The notes under the pieces were generated by a model, which did not search any database, was not told where the DNA came from, and saw only the letters and a list, made by a program, of their open reading frames with translations. A program made the position numbers and the translations under genes. A stretch of 46,262 nt of DNA from a bacterium (GTDB lineage: Bacteria > CG2-30-53-67): positions 1 to 46,262 of the forward strand of contig CAKKPE010000038.1 of assembly GCA_919901565.1 (NCBI GenBank). The letters run 5' to 3'. Shown here piece by piece: positions 25,301 to 33,580 of the stretch (the stretch's first letter is position 1; each line of letters starts with the position of its first letter).

Positions 25301-27085
25301 TTACTCCAATATTTCAGTTTTGATCATCAGTTCCTGGAGCTGTTTCTGGTCCACCATGGACGGCGCACCGGTCATGAGGCACGTGGCCTTCTGGGTCTTG
25401 GGAAAGGCGATCACGTCCCGGATCGACGGCGCCCCGCTCAGGATCATGGCGATCCGGTCCAGTCCGAAGGCGATTCCGCCGTGAGGCGGCGCCCCGTATT
25501 CCAGGGCCTCCAGGAGAAAACCAAAGCGGTTTCCCGCTTCTTCCCTGTCCATGCCGAGAGCAGAGAACATCTGCTCCTGGAGTTCCTTGCGGTGGATACG
25601 GATGCTCCCGCCCCCGATCTCGGACCCGTTTAGAACCATATCATAGGCCCTGGCGCGAACCTTTGACGGGTGGGATTGAAGCAGGGAGAGGTCCGCCTCG
25701 CATGGCGAGGTGAAGGGGTGGTGCATGGCCGCGAAACGTTTCTCGTTTTCGTTCCACTCCAGGAGCGGGAAATCCGTGACCCAGAGGAAATTGTACCGGG
25801 ACTTATCGATCAGGTCCAGCCTCTTTGCCATTTTGTTCCGGAAGTTGCCCAGAGACTCGAAGACCACGCCTGACCGGTCAGCCACAAACACAAGCAGGTC
25901 CCCGGATGTGCCTCCGAGCCGGTCGGATATCTTCTGAAGCAGGGCCGGTTCAAAGAACTTGGTGATGGATGATTGGAGCCCATCTTCTGCGACCTTGAAC
26001 CAGGCCAGCCCCTTGGCCCCAAAGATCTTGACGTCATCGGTGAGATCATCGATCTCCTTCCTGGAATAGGCCGCACAGCCGGGCAGCCGGATGCCGCGCA
26101 CCATGCCGCCCGAGGCCACGGCATCCGTGAAGACCTTGAACCCGGACTCCAGGGCCAGGTCCGAGATATCCTTGAGCTCCAGATCAAACCGGGTATCGGG
26201 CTTGTCCAGGCCGAACCGGTCCAGGGCCTGGGAATAGGTGAGCCGCTGGAACGGTGTCTCAAGGGCGATGCCCCGGGCCTCCTGAAAGATTCGTGAGATC
26301 ATCCCTTCGGCGATGGACATGATATCCTCTTCGTCGACGAAGGAGAGTTCCATGTCGATCTGCGTGAATTCGGGCTGACGGTCGGCCCGGAGGTCCTCAT
26401 CCCGGAAGCACCGCACGATCTGATAGTACCGTTCCAGGCCAGCGACCATCAGGATCTGCTTGAAGAGCTGTGGGGACTGGGGAAGCGCATAGAAATGTCC
26501 CGGGTTGACCCGGCTGGGGACCAGATAGTCCCTTGCCCCTTCAGGTGTGGACTTGGTGAGGATCGGTGTTTCGATCTCCAGGAAACCCTGGCCGTTCAGA
26601 TACTCCCGGGTGGCCCTGCAGATCTGGTGCCGCAGGATCAAAGCGTCCCGCATGGGCTTCCTTCTCAGGTCGAGATACCGGTATCTGAGCCGGAGATTTT
26701 CAGATATATCTATATCATCCTCGATCATGAACGGCGGCGTGAGGCTCGTGTTCAGGATCGCAAGCTGGTTCACATAAATCTCGATCCCTCCGGTGGGGAT
26801 CTTTTCGTTGGCCATCCCTTTGGGCCGATTGCGGACCGCTCCCTTCACCTGGATCACGTACTCGCTCCTAAGGTCGTGGGCGAGCTGATGCGACTCGCTT
26901 GAAACCTCCGGGCTGAAGACAATCTGGCTGATTCCGGACCGGTCCCTGAGGTCAATGAAGATCAGCCCGCCGTGGTCCCGCCGCTTCTGCACCCAGCCGG
27001 CGATGGCAACCTCCTGGCCCACATCGGATAATCCGATCTCACCGCAATGCCTGTTTCGTTTGAATGTATTCACGGGTTCTGTCAT
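25301..27085 (-). CDS. aspS: aspartate-tRNA ligase
   Basis: The roughly 594-residue product charges tRNA-Asp (possibly also tRNA-Asn in organisms with the bacterial non-discriminating enzyme). An N-terminal OB fold that binds the anticodon (about 1-105, with GWVQKRRDHGGLIFIDLRDR) is followed by the class II catalytic domain: motif 2 region QIVRCFRDEDLRADRQPEFT, a GAD insertion domain (about 290-420), and motif 3 GLDRIAMILSGAPSIRDVIA near the C-terminus. Length matches bacterial AspRS (about 590). A GTG at 27088 and an ATG at 27085 adjoin; the ATG is listed. It lies downstream of hisS on the same strand, a common pairing in Desulfobacterota and Firmicutes. Confidence 0.97.
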   Translation of the reverse strand: MTEPVNTFKRNRHCGEIGLSDVGQEVAIAGWVQKRRDHGGLIFIDLRDRSGISQIVFSPEVSSESHQLAHDLRSEYVIQVKGAVRNRPKGMANEKIPTGGIEIYVNQLAILNTSLTPPFMIEDDIDISENLRLRYRYLDLRRKPMRDALILRHQICRATREYLNGQGFLEIETPILTKSTPEGARDYLVPSRVNPGHFYALPQSPQLFKQILMVAGLERYYQIVRCFRDEDLRADRQPEFTQIDMELSFVDEEDIMSIAEGMISRIFQEARGIALETPFQRLTYSQALDRFGLDKPDTRFDLELKDISDLALESGFKVFTDAVASGGMVRGIRLPGCAAYSRKEIDDLTDDVKIFGAKGLAWFKVAEDGLQSSITKFFEPALLQKISDRLGGTSGDLLVFVADRSGVVFESLGNFRNKMAKRLDLIDKSRYNFLWVTDFPLLEWNENEKRFAAMHHPFTSPCEADLSLLQSHPSKVRARAYDMVLNGSEIGGGSIRIHRKELQEQMFSALGMDREEAGNRFGFLLEALEYGAPPHGGIAFGLDRIAMILSGAPSIRDVIAFPKTQKATCLMTGAPSMVDQKQLQELMIKTEILE

Positions 27086-27154
27086 CACTCCATCCGGTCA
27101 AGCCGGCTCATGGATTCATAGGAAGCCATATTCCCCCGGCTTCTTACAGAGGTA

Positions 27155-28420
27155 TCATGTGTGCACTTTAAGGATCTGTTCCCAGACCTTCTCCACCGCC
27201 TGGTCCAGCGGGACTTCTGTCTGAACCTTGCTCTGCATATCCCGCAGGAGAAGGACTCCCCGTGCCAGCTCGTTCTCTCCAAGGATCCCTGCAAAGGCGG
27301 CCCCGATCTTGTCCGCCTGGCGCATCTGGCTTTTAAGGCTTCTCTCCTGATATTCGGATTCCGCACGGATCCCCCGGCTCCTCAGGCCGTGCAGCAACAG
27401 AAGGGCCCGGCGCCGGGCTTCGGCCCCGAGAGGGGCGAGGTAGATGTCGATCCGATTGGGCCGCTGCATCTCTTCGGGCAGCAGGGCGGCCATCCGTTCC
27501 ATACCCAGGGCGAATCCGATCCCCGGTATGGACGTGCCGCCGAGATCTTCCACGAGTCCGTCATACCGTCCTCCGGCCGCCACCGCATTCTGCGCACCGA
27601 GTTTATCGGTCGTGATCTCAAAGGTCGTCCGGGTGTAATAGTCGAGCCCCCGGACCAGGCGCCCATTAAACTTAAAGGGGACCCCCAGTTCCGTAAGGAA
27701 TTCCTTTACGGATTCAAAGTGCGTCATACAGGAACCGCACAGACAGGTCATCCCTTGCGGGGCATTCACGGCAGCGTCCTTGCATGCCGGATTCTTGCAG
27801 TCGAGCACGCGCAGAGGGTTGACCTCGTAGCGCCTGCGGCAGTCGCTGCATAAAAGGTCAAGTTTGGTTCCGAGAAAATCCTTGAGTGCCTTTCGGTATT
27901 CCGGTCTGCACGCACTGCACCCCAGGGAGTTGATCTCGATGACCGTGTCCCTGATCCCGAGCCGATCCATGAGCAGGTGGAGCATGGAGATGATCTCAGC
28001 ATCAACTTGCGGGCCCTCTGATCCGAATGCCTCGGCCCCGATCTGGAAGAATTGCCGGTATCTCCCCTTTTGCGGCCGCTCGTGCCTGAACATGGCCCCC
28101 ATGTAGTAGAATTTTTCCATGGACGGGGCGGAGATCAGGTTGTGCTCGATACAGGCCCGGACCACTCCGGCCGTCCCTTCGGGCCGCAGGGAGATATTCA
28201 CTCCCTTGCTGTCTTCAAAGGTGTACATCTCCTTCTCAACGATATCGGATGTCTGGCCGATACTGCGCAAAAAAAGCTCGGTATATTCAAAAAGAGGGAC
28301 CCGTATCTCGGCAAAACCATATTCCTCGAGGGTTTTTCTGGAAACCTCCTCGATGAACCGCCATTTCCATATCTCTTCGGGGAGTATATCCTTCACCCCG
28401 GTTACAGCCCTGATCTTCAA
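27155..28420 (-). CDS. hisS: histidine-tRNA ligase
   Basis: The 421-residue product charges tRNA-His. Class II catalytic features are clear: the N-terminal VTGVKDILPEEIWKWRFIEE block, motif 2 MFRHERPQKGRYRQFFQIGAE, the HisRS-specific LVRGLDYYTRTTFEI, and motif 3 GIGFALGMERM. A C-terminal anticodon-binding domain follows (about 325-415). Length is normal (E. coli 424). The start codon is TTG, preceded by GGAGAGGG at a good distance. A cysteine-rich insertion (CRPEYR, CSDCRRRYE, CLCGSCMTHF, about 170-235) is the zinc-ribbon-like insert seen in many bacterial HisRS. A sigma-70 promoter is visible just upstream, and aspS follows after 69 bases. Confidence 0.97.
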   Translation of the reverse strand: MKIRAVTGVKDILPEEIWKWRFIEEVSRKTLEEYGFAEIRVPLFEYTELFLRSIGQTSDIVEKEMYTFEDSKGVNISLRPEGTAGVVRACIEHNLISAPSMEKFYYMGAMFRHERPQKGRYRQFFQIGAEAFGSEGPQVDAEIISMLHLLMDRLGIRDTVIEINSLGCSACRPEYRKALKDFLGTKLDLLCSDCRRRYEVNPLRVLDCKNPACKDAAVNAPQGMTCLCGSCMTHFESVKEFLTELGVPFKFNGRLVRGLDYYTRTTFEITTDKLGAQNAVAAGGRYDGLVEDLGGTSIPGIGFALGMERMAALLPEEMQRPNRIDIYLAPLGAEARRRALLLLHGLRSRGIRAESEYQERSLKSQMRQADKIGAAFAGILGENELARGVLLLRDMQSKVQTEVPLDQAVEKVWEQILKVHT

Positions 28421-28446
28421 TAGACCCTCTCCATTTAAATCCTGTA

Positions 28447-28475
28447 AAGATATCTCCCAAGTGGTAAAATGTCAA
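28447..28475 (-). promoter_or_regulatory. sigma-70 promoter of hisS-aspS
   Basis: On the minus strand TTGACA (28470-28475) is followed after exactly 17 bases by TATCTT (28447-28452). The start of hisS lies 27 bases further on. Confidence 0.6.
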
Positions 28476-28504
28476 TAAAAAAGGGGTTTTCCATAACTTT
28501 TTGT

Positions 28505-28533
28505 TTGACAACCCCCATGTTTCTTGATAATTT
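28505..28533 (+). promoter_or_regulatory. sigma-70 promoter of the tRNA cluster
   Basis: TTGACA at 28505-28510 and TAATTT at 28528-28533 are separated by 17 bases. The promoter faces the tRNA-Gly gene. The leader contains a 9-bp hairpin (ATTCAGGAA at 28539-28547, TTCCTGAAT at 28565-28573). It is back to back with the hisS promoter. Confidence 0.65.
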
Positions 28534-28600
28534 TTAACATTCAGGAATACCCGGCGATTTTTGGTTCCTGAATGGTTCAAGTTCCATAATTTTTCCACAA

Positions 28601-28675
28601 GCGGGAATAGCTCAGTGGTAGAGCATCGCCTTGCCAAGGCGAGGGTCGCGGGTTCGAATCCCGTTTCCCGCTCCA
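28601..28675 (+). tRNA. tRNA-Gly(GCC)
   Basis: The 75-base gene folds as a full cloverleaf: acceptor GCGGGAA pairing with TTCCCGC, D-arm with AGCTCAGTGGTAGAGC, anticodon loop TTGCCAA (anticodon GCC), T-loop GGTTCGAATC, discriminator T and an encoded CCA. Confidence 0.97.
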
Positions 28676-28678
28676 ATT

Positions 28679-28719
28679 ATTAATTAAAAGAGCAGGCAAA
28701 TGCCTGCTCTTTAATTAAT
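28679..28719. repeat. near-perfect palindrome between tRNA-Gly and tRNA-Cys
   Basis: The spacer is almost wholly a hairpin: AGAGCAGGCA and TGCCTGCTCT around a two-base loop, extended on both sides by ATTAATTAA arms. It may be a processing signal for the tRNA precursor or an attenuating terminator. Confidence 0.7.
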
Positions 28720-28725
28720 TTATAT

Positions 28726-28800
<75 letters not shown>

Positions 28801-28836
28801 ATTTCCTGTTCTCCTGCCAAAAGATTCCTGCCTCAT

Positions 28837-28924
28837 GCCCGGGTGGTGGAATTGGTAGACACAAGGGACTTAAAATCCCTTGGAGCTTAGCTCCGTGCCG
28901 GTTCGATTCCGGCCCCGGGCACCA
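28837..28924 (+). tRNA. tRNA-Leu(TAA)
   Basis: The 88-base gene has acceptor GCCCGGG pairing with CCCGGGC, anticodon loop CTTAAAA (anticodon UAA), a long variable arm (GGAGCTTAGCTCC) typical of class II tRNAs, T-loop GGTTCGATTCC and encoded CCA. Confidence 0.97.
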
Positions 28925-29054
28925 TATTCAATTTTTCGCAGACTTTTACAGACAATAAACCGAGGGGATAGGTTAAATGAGAGGCCAGGTGTATAATGTA
29001 TTCCCAGTGATCGTTATGAGATCCCGAAATGCCAGGCCCAACTTGTTCACAAGA

Positions 29055-30245
29055 TCAGGTCTGATTGGATCCGCTGAGAGACTGGAGAATTTCCGACATC
29101 ACGCACCAGCCCGCAACGTGTCCACTCTTTCGGTCTTGTTTTTCTTTTCCTCCATAGATCAGATATCCCGTATCGAGTGCTGACCCTGTCAGTTTACTCC
29201 AGTGCTCGAGTCCTTGAAACATGGAGGAATGAATCGTTTCCCCGGACTTGATTTCAACCGGCACAATGCCGTGAGCTGAATCGATAAGATAGTCGACCTC
29301 GTGACCGTGACGGTCCCGCCAGAAGTGCCCCGTTCCGGACAGTTCTGCCACCCATCGGGCTTTCACCAGTTCAGAAACGATGAAGGATTCGAAGATACTG
29401 CCGCGAAGGTAATGCTGCGCAAGTTGTTCCGGGTTCTGGAGTCCAAGCAGAGCGCAGAGCAAACCAGAGTCATAAAAATAGAGTTTGGGTTGTTTGACGA
29501 TGCGTTTGTTGAAGTTCTCGTGATAGGGCTGTAGTCGAAAAACCAGATAACTTGCCTCCAGAACGGACATCCAGTCACGGGCCGTATTGTGGCTGATTCC
29601 GCATTCGCCTGCCAGGCCGTTCAGGTTTAATAGTTGGCCTGTCCTTCCCGCGCACAGACCAAGGAATTTCTGAAACAGCGCCAGGTCCGTCACCTTTCGC
29701 AAACTCCTCACATCGCGTTCGATATAGGTTTGGATATAGTCCATGTACCACGGGTGAGGCTCGTATCCCCGGTCGTACAAGGGTGGATAGGTGCCGGTGA
29801 ACAGATAGGTATCCAGGTCGTCATGTTCGTATGGCGAGGACTGGAGTTCAAGGAATGAAAAGGGCGGCAGCTTGAAGATGGCAACGCGGCCGGCCAAAGA
29901 CTGGCTGATCTGTTCAAGAAGCAGAAAGTTCTGCGAACCGGTCAGAATAAACTGGCCGGGTCTGCGTGACTCGTCCACAATGACCTGGATATAAGAGAAG
30001 AGGTCGGGCACCCGTTGTACCTCATCCAGGATCACACCATTGGTGAAAGTCCGCAGAAAGCGGTTTGGATCCTCCTCTGCCTGTTGGCGGTAGTCCGGTC
30101 GCTCAAGTGAGACGTAGGTATAGTCAGGGAAAAGCATCTTTGTAAGAGTTGTCTTGCCGGACTGCCGCGGACCGGTAATGGAAAGGACCGGGTATTTCCG
30201 GCTCCTGTCTAACACCCTTTTGCCGATATCACGAGAAATGATCAT
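29055..30245 (-). CDS. AAA_14/DUF4143 family ATPase
   Basis: The roughly 396-residue product has an N-terminal P-loop ATPase domain with Walker A GPRQSGKTTL (about residues 24-33), Walker B GVILDEVQRVP and sensor LTGSQNFLL, followed by a DUF4143 domain with the restriction-endonuclease-like signature DRHGHEVDYLID...VPVEIKSG (about 310-335). The preferred start is the ATG at 30245, preceded by AAGG; a TTG two codons upstream is not needed. The family is abundant in anaerobes and archaea and its function is unknown, perhaps DNA-related. It is divergent from the AbiE pair, sharing an 89-bp AT-rich gap. It looks intact. Confidence 0.88.
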   Translation of the reverse strand: MIISRDIGKRVLDRSRKYPVLSITGPRQSGKTTLTKMLFPDYTYVSLERPDYRQQAEEDPNRFLRTFTNGVILDEVQRVPDLFSYIQVIVDESRRPGQFILTGSQNFLLLEQISQSLAGRVAIFKLPPFSFLELQSSPYEHDDLDTYLFTGTYPPLYDRGYEPHPWYMDYIQTYIERDVRSLRKVTDLALFQKFLGLCAGRTGQLLNLNGLAGECGISHNTARDWMSVLEASYLVFRLQPYHENFNKRIVKQPKLYFYDSGLLCALLGLQNPEQLAQHYLRGSIFESFIVSELVKARWVAELSGTGHFWRDRHGHEVDYLIDSAHGIVPVEIKSGETIHSSMFQGLEHWSKLTGSALDTGYLIYGGKEKQDRKSGHVAGWCVMSEILQSLSGSNQT

Positions 30246-30334
30246 GCACAAACCTTACGTCTTCTTGGACAATATGTCAATCGAATTTTAAGTTTGTCAA
30301 AACAAGTTAAATTCTTTATCATGGTATCAATGAA

Positions 30335-30829
30335 ATGAGGGACGCCGGAATTCTGGAAAGGCTCAATCGAGGCCTTTACCGGTTGGCTGATCTGCCACCT
30401 CTTGGGAACCCTGATCTTGTATCGGTGTCCATGAAAATTCCGGGCGGTGTGATATGCCTTATTTCAGCGCCGGCCTTCCACGAGATTACCACGCAGATCC
30501 CTCATGAAGTCTACCTTGCACTGAAGCGGGGTGCTGAGCCCCCCAGGCTTGATCATCCCCCGCTTCGAATTTTCTGGTTCACAGGAGGAGCGTTTACAGA
30601 GGGCATGGAGATCCATGATGTGGACCATGTTTCCGTGCGTATTTACAGCCCTGAAAAGACGATAGCCGACTGCTTCAAATATAGAAACAAGCTTGGCCTT
30701 GATGTTGCCATCGAAGCCCTCAAACTATACCGCGATAGAAAGCGATTGAAGGTTGCCGAACTCATGAAGTTTGCAGGTGTATGCCGGGTCGAGAAGGTGA
30801 TAAGGCCTTATCTGGAGTCGCTGTTGTGA
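30335..30829 (+). pseudogene. abiEi: AbiEi-type antitoxin, N-terminally truncated
   Basis: The 164-residue frame encodes the AbiEi antitoxin family of type IV toxin-antitoxin systems: LERLNRGLYRLADLP (end of the winged helix) is followed by the ISAPAFHEITTQIP region and VRIYSPEKTIADCFKYR. Intact family members carry a DNA-binding helix-turn-helix of about 30-40 further residues before this point; here an in-frame stop lies at 30308-30310, so that part is missing. The frame ends with the GTGA overlap that starts the AbiEii toxin, the usual arrangement. The antitoxin may still bind its target but is unlikely to repress normally. The partner toxin is also broken. Confidence 0.75.
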
Positions 30830-31627
30830 GAAAAGAACCCATAAAAAATATTGCAGCTTCTGTGCGTCAGCGCCTGCTCAACCTTGCCAGAGAAGCGAAC
30901 CGTCCTTTCAGTGAGCTGCTTCAGTACTATGCCATGGAGAGATTTCTCTATAGACTTTCCAAATCTCCTCACCGAAAGAAGTTTGTCCTCAAAGGGGCAC
31001 TCATGTTCACGGTGTGGGAGGCGCCGCTTTCACGTACCACCATGGACATTGACCTATTAGGCAAAACTCGGAACAGTATGGATAACCTTGTTGCCGTAAT
31101 TCAGGGAGCATGCCTTCAGGATGTTGAGCCCGATGGCCTCTCTTTTGACGAAAAAAGCGTAGATGCCGAGCGCATCATCGAGGATGCCGACTATGAAGGT
31201 GTAAGAGTCCGCTTCCGCTGTGTGCTGGACACGGCGCGTTGCATGATACAGCTTGATGTGGCCTTCGGGGATGTGATCAGCCCCTCTTCTCTTTCCATCA
31301 TATTTCCAACCCTGCTGAATATGCCTGCACCCAGGCTTCAAGGCGACAGCTGTTGCCAAGACATTTTCAAACCGCCGGACCGAGCTTCCGCCGCACCTTG
31401 ATGATTTCATGGACCAACTCGGTCAGGATCCCTCGAAGTCTGCTCAATGGAGAGGCTTTGTGCGGAAAACCCGGCTCGAAAATGTCCCTGCTGAGTTTCA
31501 GGAAGTGATCACGGCCGTTGGCTGCTTCCTGGGCCCTGCTGCAACGGCCCTTGCTCAAGACGATCCGTTTGGAGAAACATGGAAGGCTCCGGGCCCCTGG
31601 TCAGAACATGCGGGTGAAGGATCATAG
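30826..31627 (+). pseudogene. abiEii: AbiEii nucleotidyltransferase toxin, internally deleted and frameshifted
   Basis: From the GTG at 30826 the frame reads as AbiEii: RPFSELLQYYAMERFLYRLS, KFVLKGALMFTVW and the nucleotidyltransferase motif TTMDIDLLGK. It remains normal to about 31340 (LLNMPAPRLQ) and then changes frame. The C-terminal part of the toxin resumes in another frame from about 31345 (TFSNRRTELPPHLDDFMDQ) and runs to 31627. Relative to the family the segment with the IAEKFEAM and SRMKDFYD region is missing, so about 50 residues were deleted at the junction, with a frameshift. The toxin should be inactive, which explains how the pair can survive with a defective antitoxin. Confidence 0.75.
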
Positions 31628-32092
31628 GCCATGATTTCTGAAAGCAATCAGTATGCCCAAAGGGTGCCCATATCGCATGACCAAAATTCTTGTTGCACAA
31701 GGTGGTTTGATAGGATAAAAGGGTCCAAATCAGTGCGTCATTTTTGATCCGCAATCTTGCTTCAGATCTAATGGTTCGGAGCTTTTTTCTGCCCTCAAGC
31801 GGGCCAACATTCTGATCCTCCATCCCATATCAAAAGCACTTCTTGCTATCCAATTCCGGTTTCCTTTCCAGGATAGTTTCGTCGTCTTCCTTCGGGTCTT
31901 TTCCCCCCTTTTGTTCTTTAGTTGTCTGCCGCCGGGGTTTTCCCCATCCCCCCCTCCTCTGTCATATCTCACCAAAGGGCTGACCGCTGAAAGGTTCCTG
32001 CTTTAAGGGTGAGGCAGGGGACTTTTTCCCCGCAAAATTTTTTCCAGGAAATGACAGGATCTGTCACGCCCCTGTGGTAAGGTTTTTCCAGC
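31628..32092. other. intergenic stretch without a recognisable gene
   Basis: Frames on the minus strand (31509-31823 and 31730-31975) are short, rich in basic residues, and not recognisable. No promoter, terminator or RNA gene was picked out. The region probably contains decayed accessory DNA between the AbiE relic and the repeat element at 32093. Confidence 0.4.
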
Positions 32093-32348
32093 ATTGATGG
32101 ACTCGAAAAAAGTCCTGAATTGGACGGCAAAGAAAAAAGCTCCGGATGCAAGGCATGCAAGTCCTGAGGAATGAGGCGTACTGATAGCTACACTGCAATG
32201 ACGAAGGACGCAGCGTACCCCAAGATTCAGAACTTTAACAGTCACCGGAGGCGGCAAAGATGATGCAAAGCGGTGAGCACGGCACTTCGGAACTTTGTTC
32301 CGAAGTGGAAAGTGCAACCCGCAGACGGACTTTTTACGAAGCCGTCAT
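32093..32348 (+). repeat. MITE-like dispersed element, copy 2, with internal extension
   Basis: This 256-bp element has the same end sequences as the copy at 4966-5086: TTGATGGACTCG at 32094 and ACTTTTTACGAAGCCGTCAT at 32329-32348. They share the internal block CCGGATGCAAGGCA and TCCTGAGGAATGA. An extra segment of about 135 bp in the middle ends in a hairpin (CACTTCGGAA at 32283-32292, TTCCGAAGTG at 32298-32307). No coding capacity. Confidence 0.7.
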
Positions 32349-32393
32349 ATAGGTTGAGTGGAGGACCAATTCCGTAAACAAGAGGGGGAGACC

Positions 32394-33380
32394 ATGGGCT
32401 ACACAGACAAAGAGATGAAGAGGATCGTATTGGATTTCATAGACGGGATGAGGATCGGGGAACCCGTACTGCACGAGGCATTCCGCGTCTTCCCGCTGAT
32501 TGCAAAACAGCCGCAGGCCGCCGTGGAGAACCAGGCCCGACTCAAGACCGTGAAAGAGGCCCTTGAAGAGGGGCTCCTCCTGATCCAGGAGACCGGAACC
32601 GTGGGTCACCTTCTGTTCGTCAACCAATCCAAAGAGCACAAGATTCTGGTCCTGGCCGGGGAGATCGTCAAGGGCGGGGCGCAGAACCGCGTGGTGAACG
32701 TGAACCTGATTATTGATGAAGGGGCCACTGTCCAGGTTCCGACGAGCTGTGTGGAGATGGGGAGGTGGGACCGTTTTGACGCCCCGTTTACAACAGCGGA
32801 ACACAAGGTCTCCCCGAGCGTCTTTTCGGAACTCAACCGCTCGGTCACCTGGAACCTGCGGTACTCCGGCGGGCAGGCCCGGTATTCGGACCAGCGCGGC
32901 ATCTGGGACAAAGTGGAAGAGATCCTGGCCGACAGTGATGCCCAGAACCCCACATCGGACCTGGGCGCCCTGTTCATGAAAAAGGACCGGAAGACCTATG
33001 AGACCCTGCATTCGGTCCTGAAAAACCTCAGGGCGCAGGGTGCCGTCGGGGTCCTGGCCGAAAGTGACGGGCGGTGGATCGCCGAGATCAATGACCGCGA
33101 AGAGATCGCACGGGTCCATATTCCCAAGGCCCTCGAATCCTTTATGGTCGAGGCCCTGCAAAGCACGCGGCGGCGTCCCGCGGACGAGGAAAAAGTGCGG
33201 TCCAGGAACATGGGAGATCCGACCCGGATCCTGGAATCCCTGGCCAAGGGGCCCTTTGAGCCGTTCGACTCCGGCCCGGATGCGCTGGAGATACGGCTGG
33301 ACAGGAAGGATGCAGGGGGCTCCGGGCTGATTTACAGCGGCCGACTGGTCCATCTCTCCGTGGCAGGAGGGGCGGCATAA
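32394..33380 (+). CDS. ARPP-1 domain protein
   Basis: The 328-residue product (ATG at 32394, preceded by AGAGGGGGAGA) matches the ARPP-1 family (ARG and rhodanese-phosphatase-superfamily-associated protein). Diagnostic blocks are LFVNQSKEHKILVLAGEIVK, GGAQNRVVNVNLII and VQVPTSCVEMGRWD in the N-terminal half, with a variable C-terminal half. The family has been linked by genome context to ADP-ribosyl-glycohydrolase and phosphatase systems, but its biochemical role is not known. No signal peptide or membrane helix. It precedes the WYL regulator by 200 bp on the same strand, and the DarT/DarG ADP-ribosylation pair lies 3 kb downstream. That thematic link is inference. Confidence 0.75.
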   Translation: MGYTDKEMKRIVLDFIDGMRIGEPVLHEAFRVFPLIAKQPQAAVENQARLKTVKEALEEGLLLIQETGTVGHLLFVNQSKEHKILVLAGEIVKGGAQNRVVNVNLIIDEGATVQVPTSCVEMGRWDRFDAPFTTAEHKVSPSVFSELNRSVTWNLRYSGGQARYSDQRGIWDKVEEILADSDAQNPTSDLGALFMKKDRKTYETLHSVLKNLRAQGAVGVLAESDGRWIAEINDREEIARVHIPKALESFMVEALQSTRRRPADEEKVRSRNMGDPTRILESLAKGPFEPFDSGPDALEIRLDRKDAGGSGLIYSGRLVHLSVAGGAA

Positions 33381-33580
33381 GTGGGGTAATCGGCGGCGGA
33401 TCGGTGCTTCTGGCAAATAAAACCTCCAAAATCTCAAAAATTTGTTGGAATTTGATAATAAAAATGGTAAAAAAGTATGTTACGGAACACAATTCAGGAA
33501 TCCATAACTATTACTTTGATCGGGTTGCATGCAAGGCGGTTCCCGCAAAAACCGGGGGCCGGGGTTGTCAGGGAGGGCGC

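Noticed and set aside
31509-31975. Minus-strand frames as transposase remnants
   Set aside because: The peptides show no DDE or other transposase motif and overlap the AbiEii relic.
33404-33580. N-terminal extension of the WYL regulator
   Set aside because: The added 59 residues are not family-like, whereas ATG at 33581 has a good ribosome binding site.
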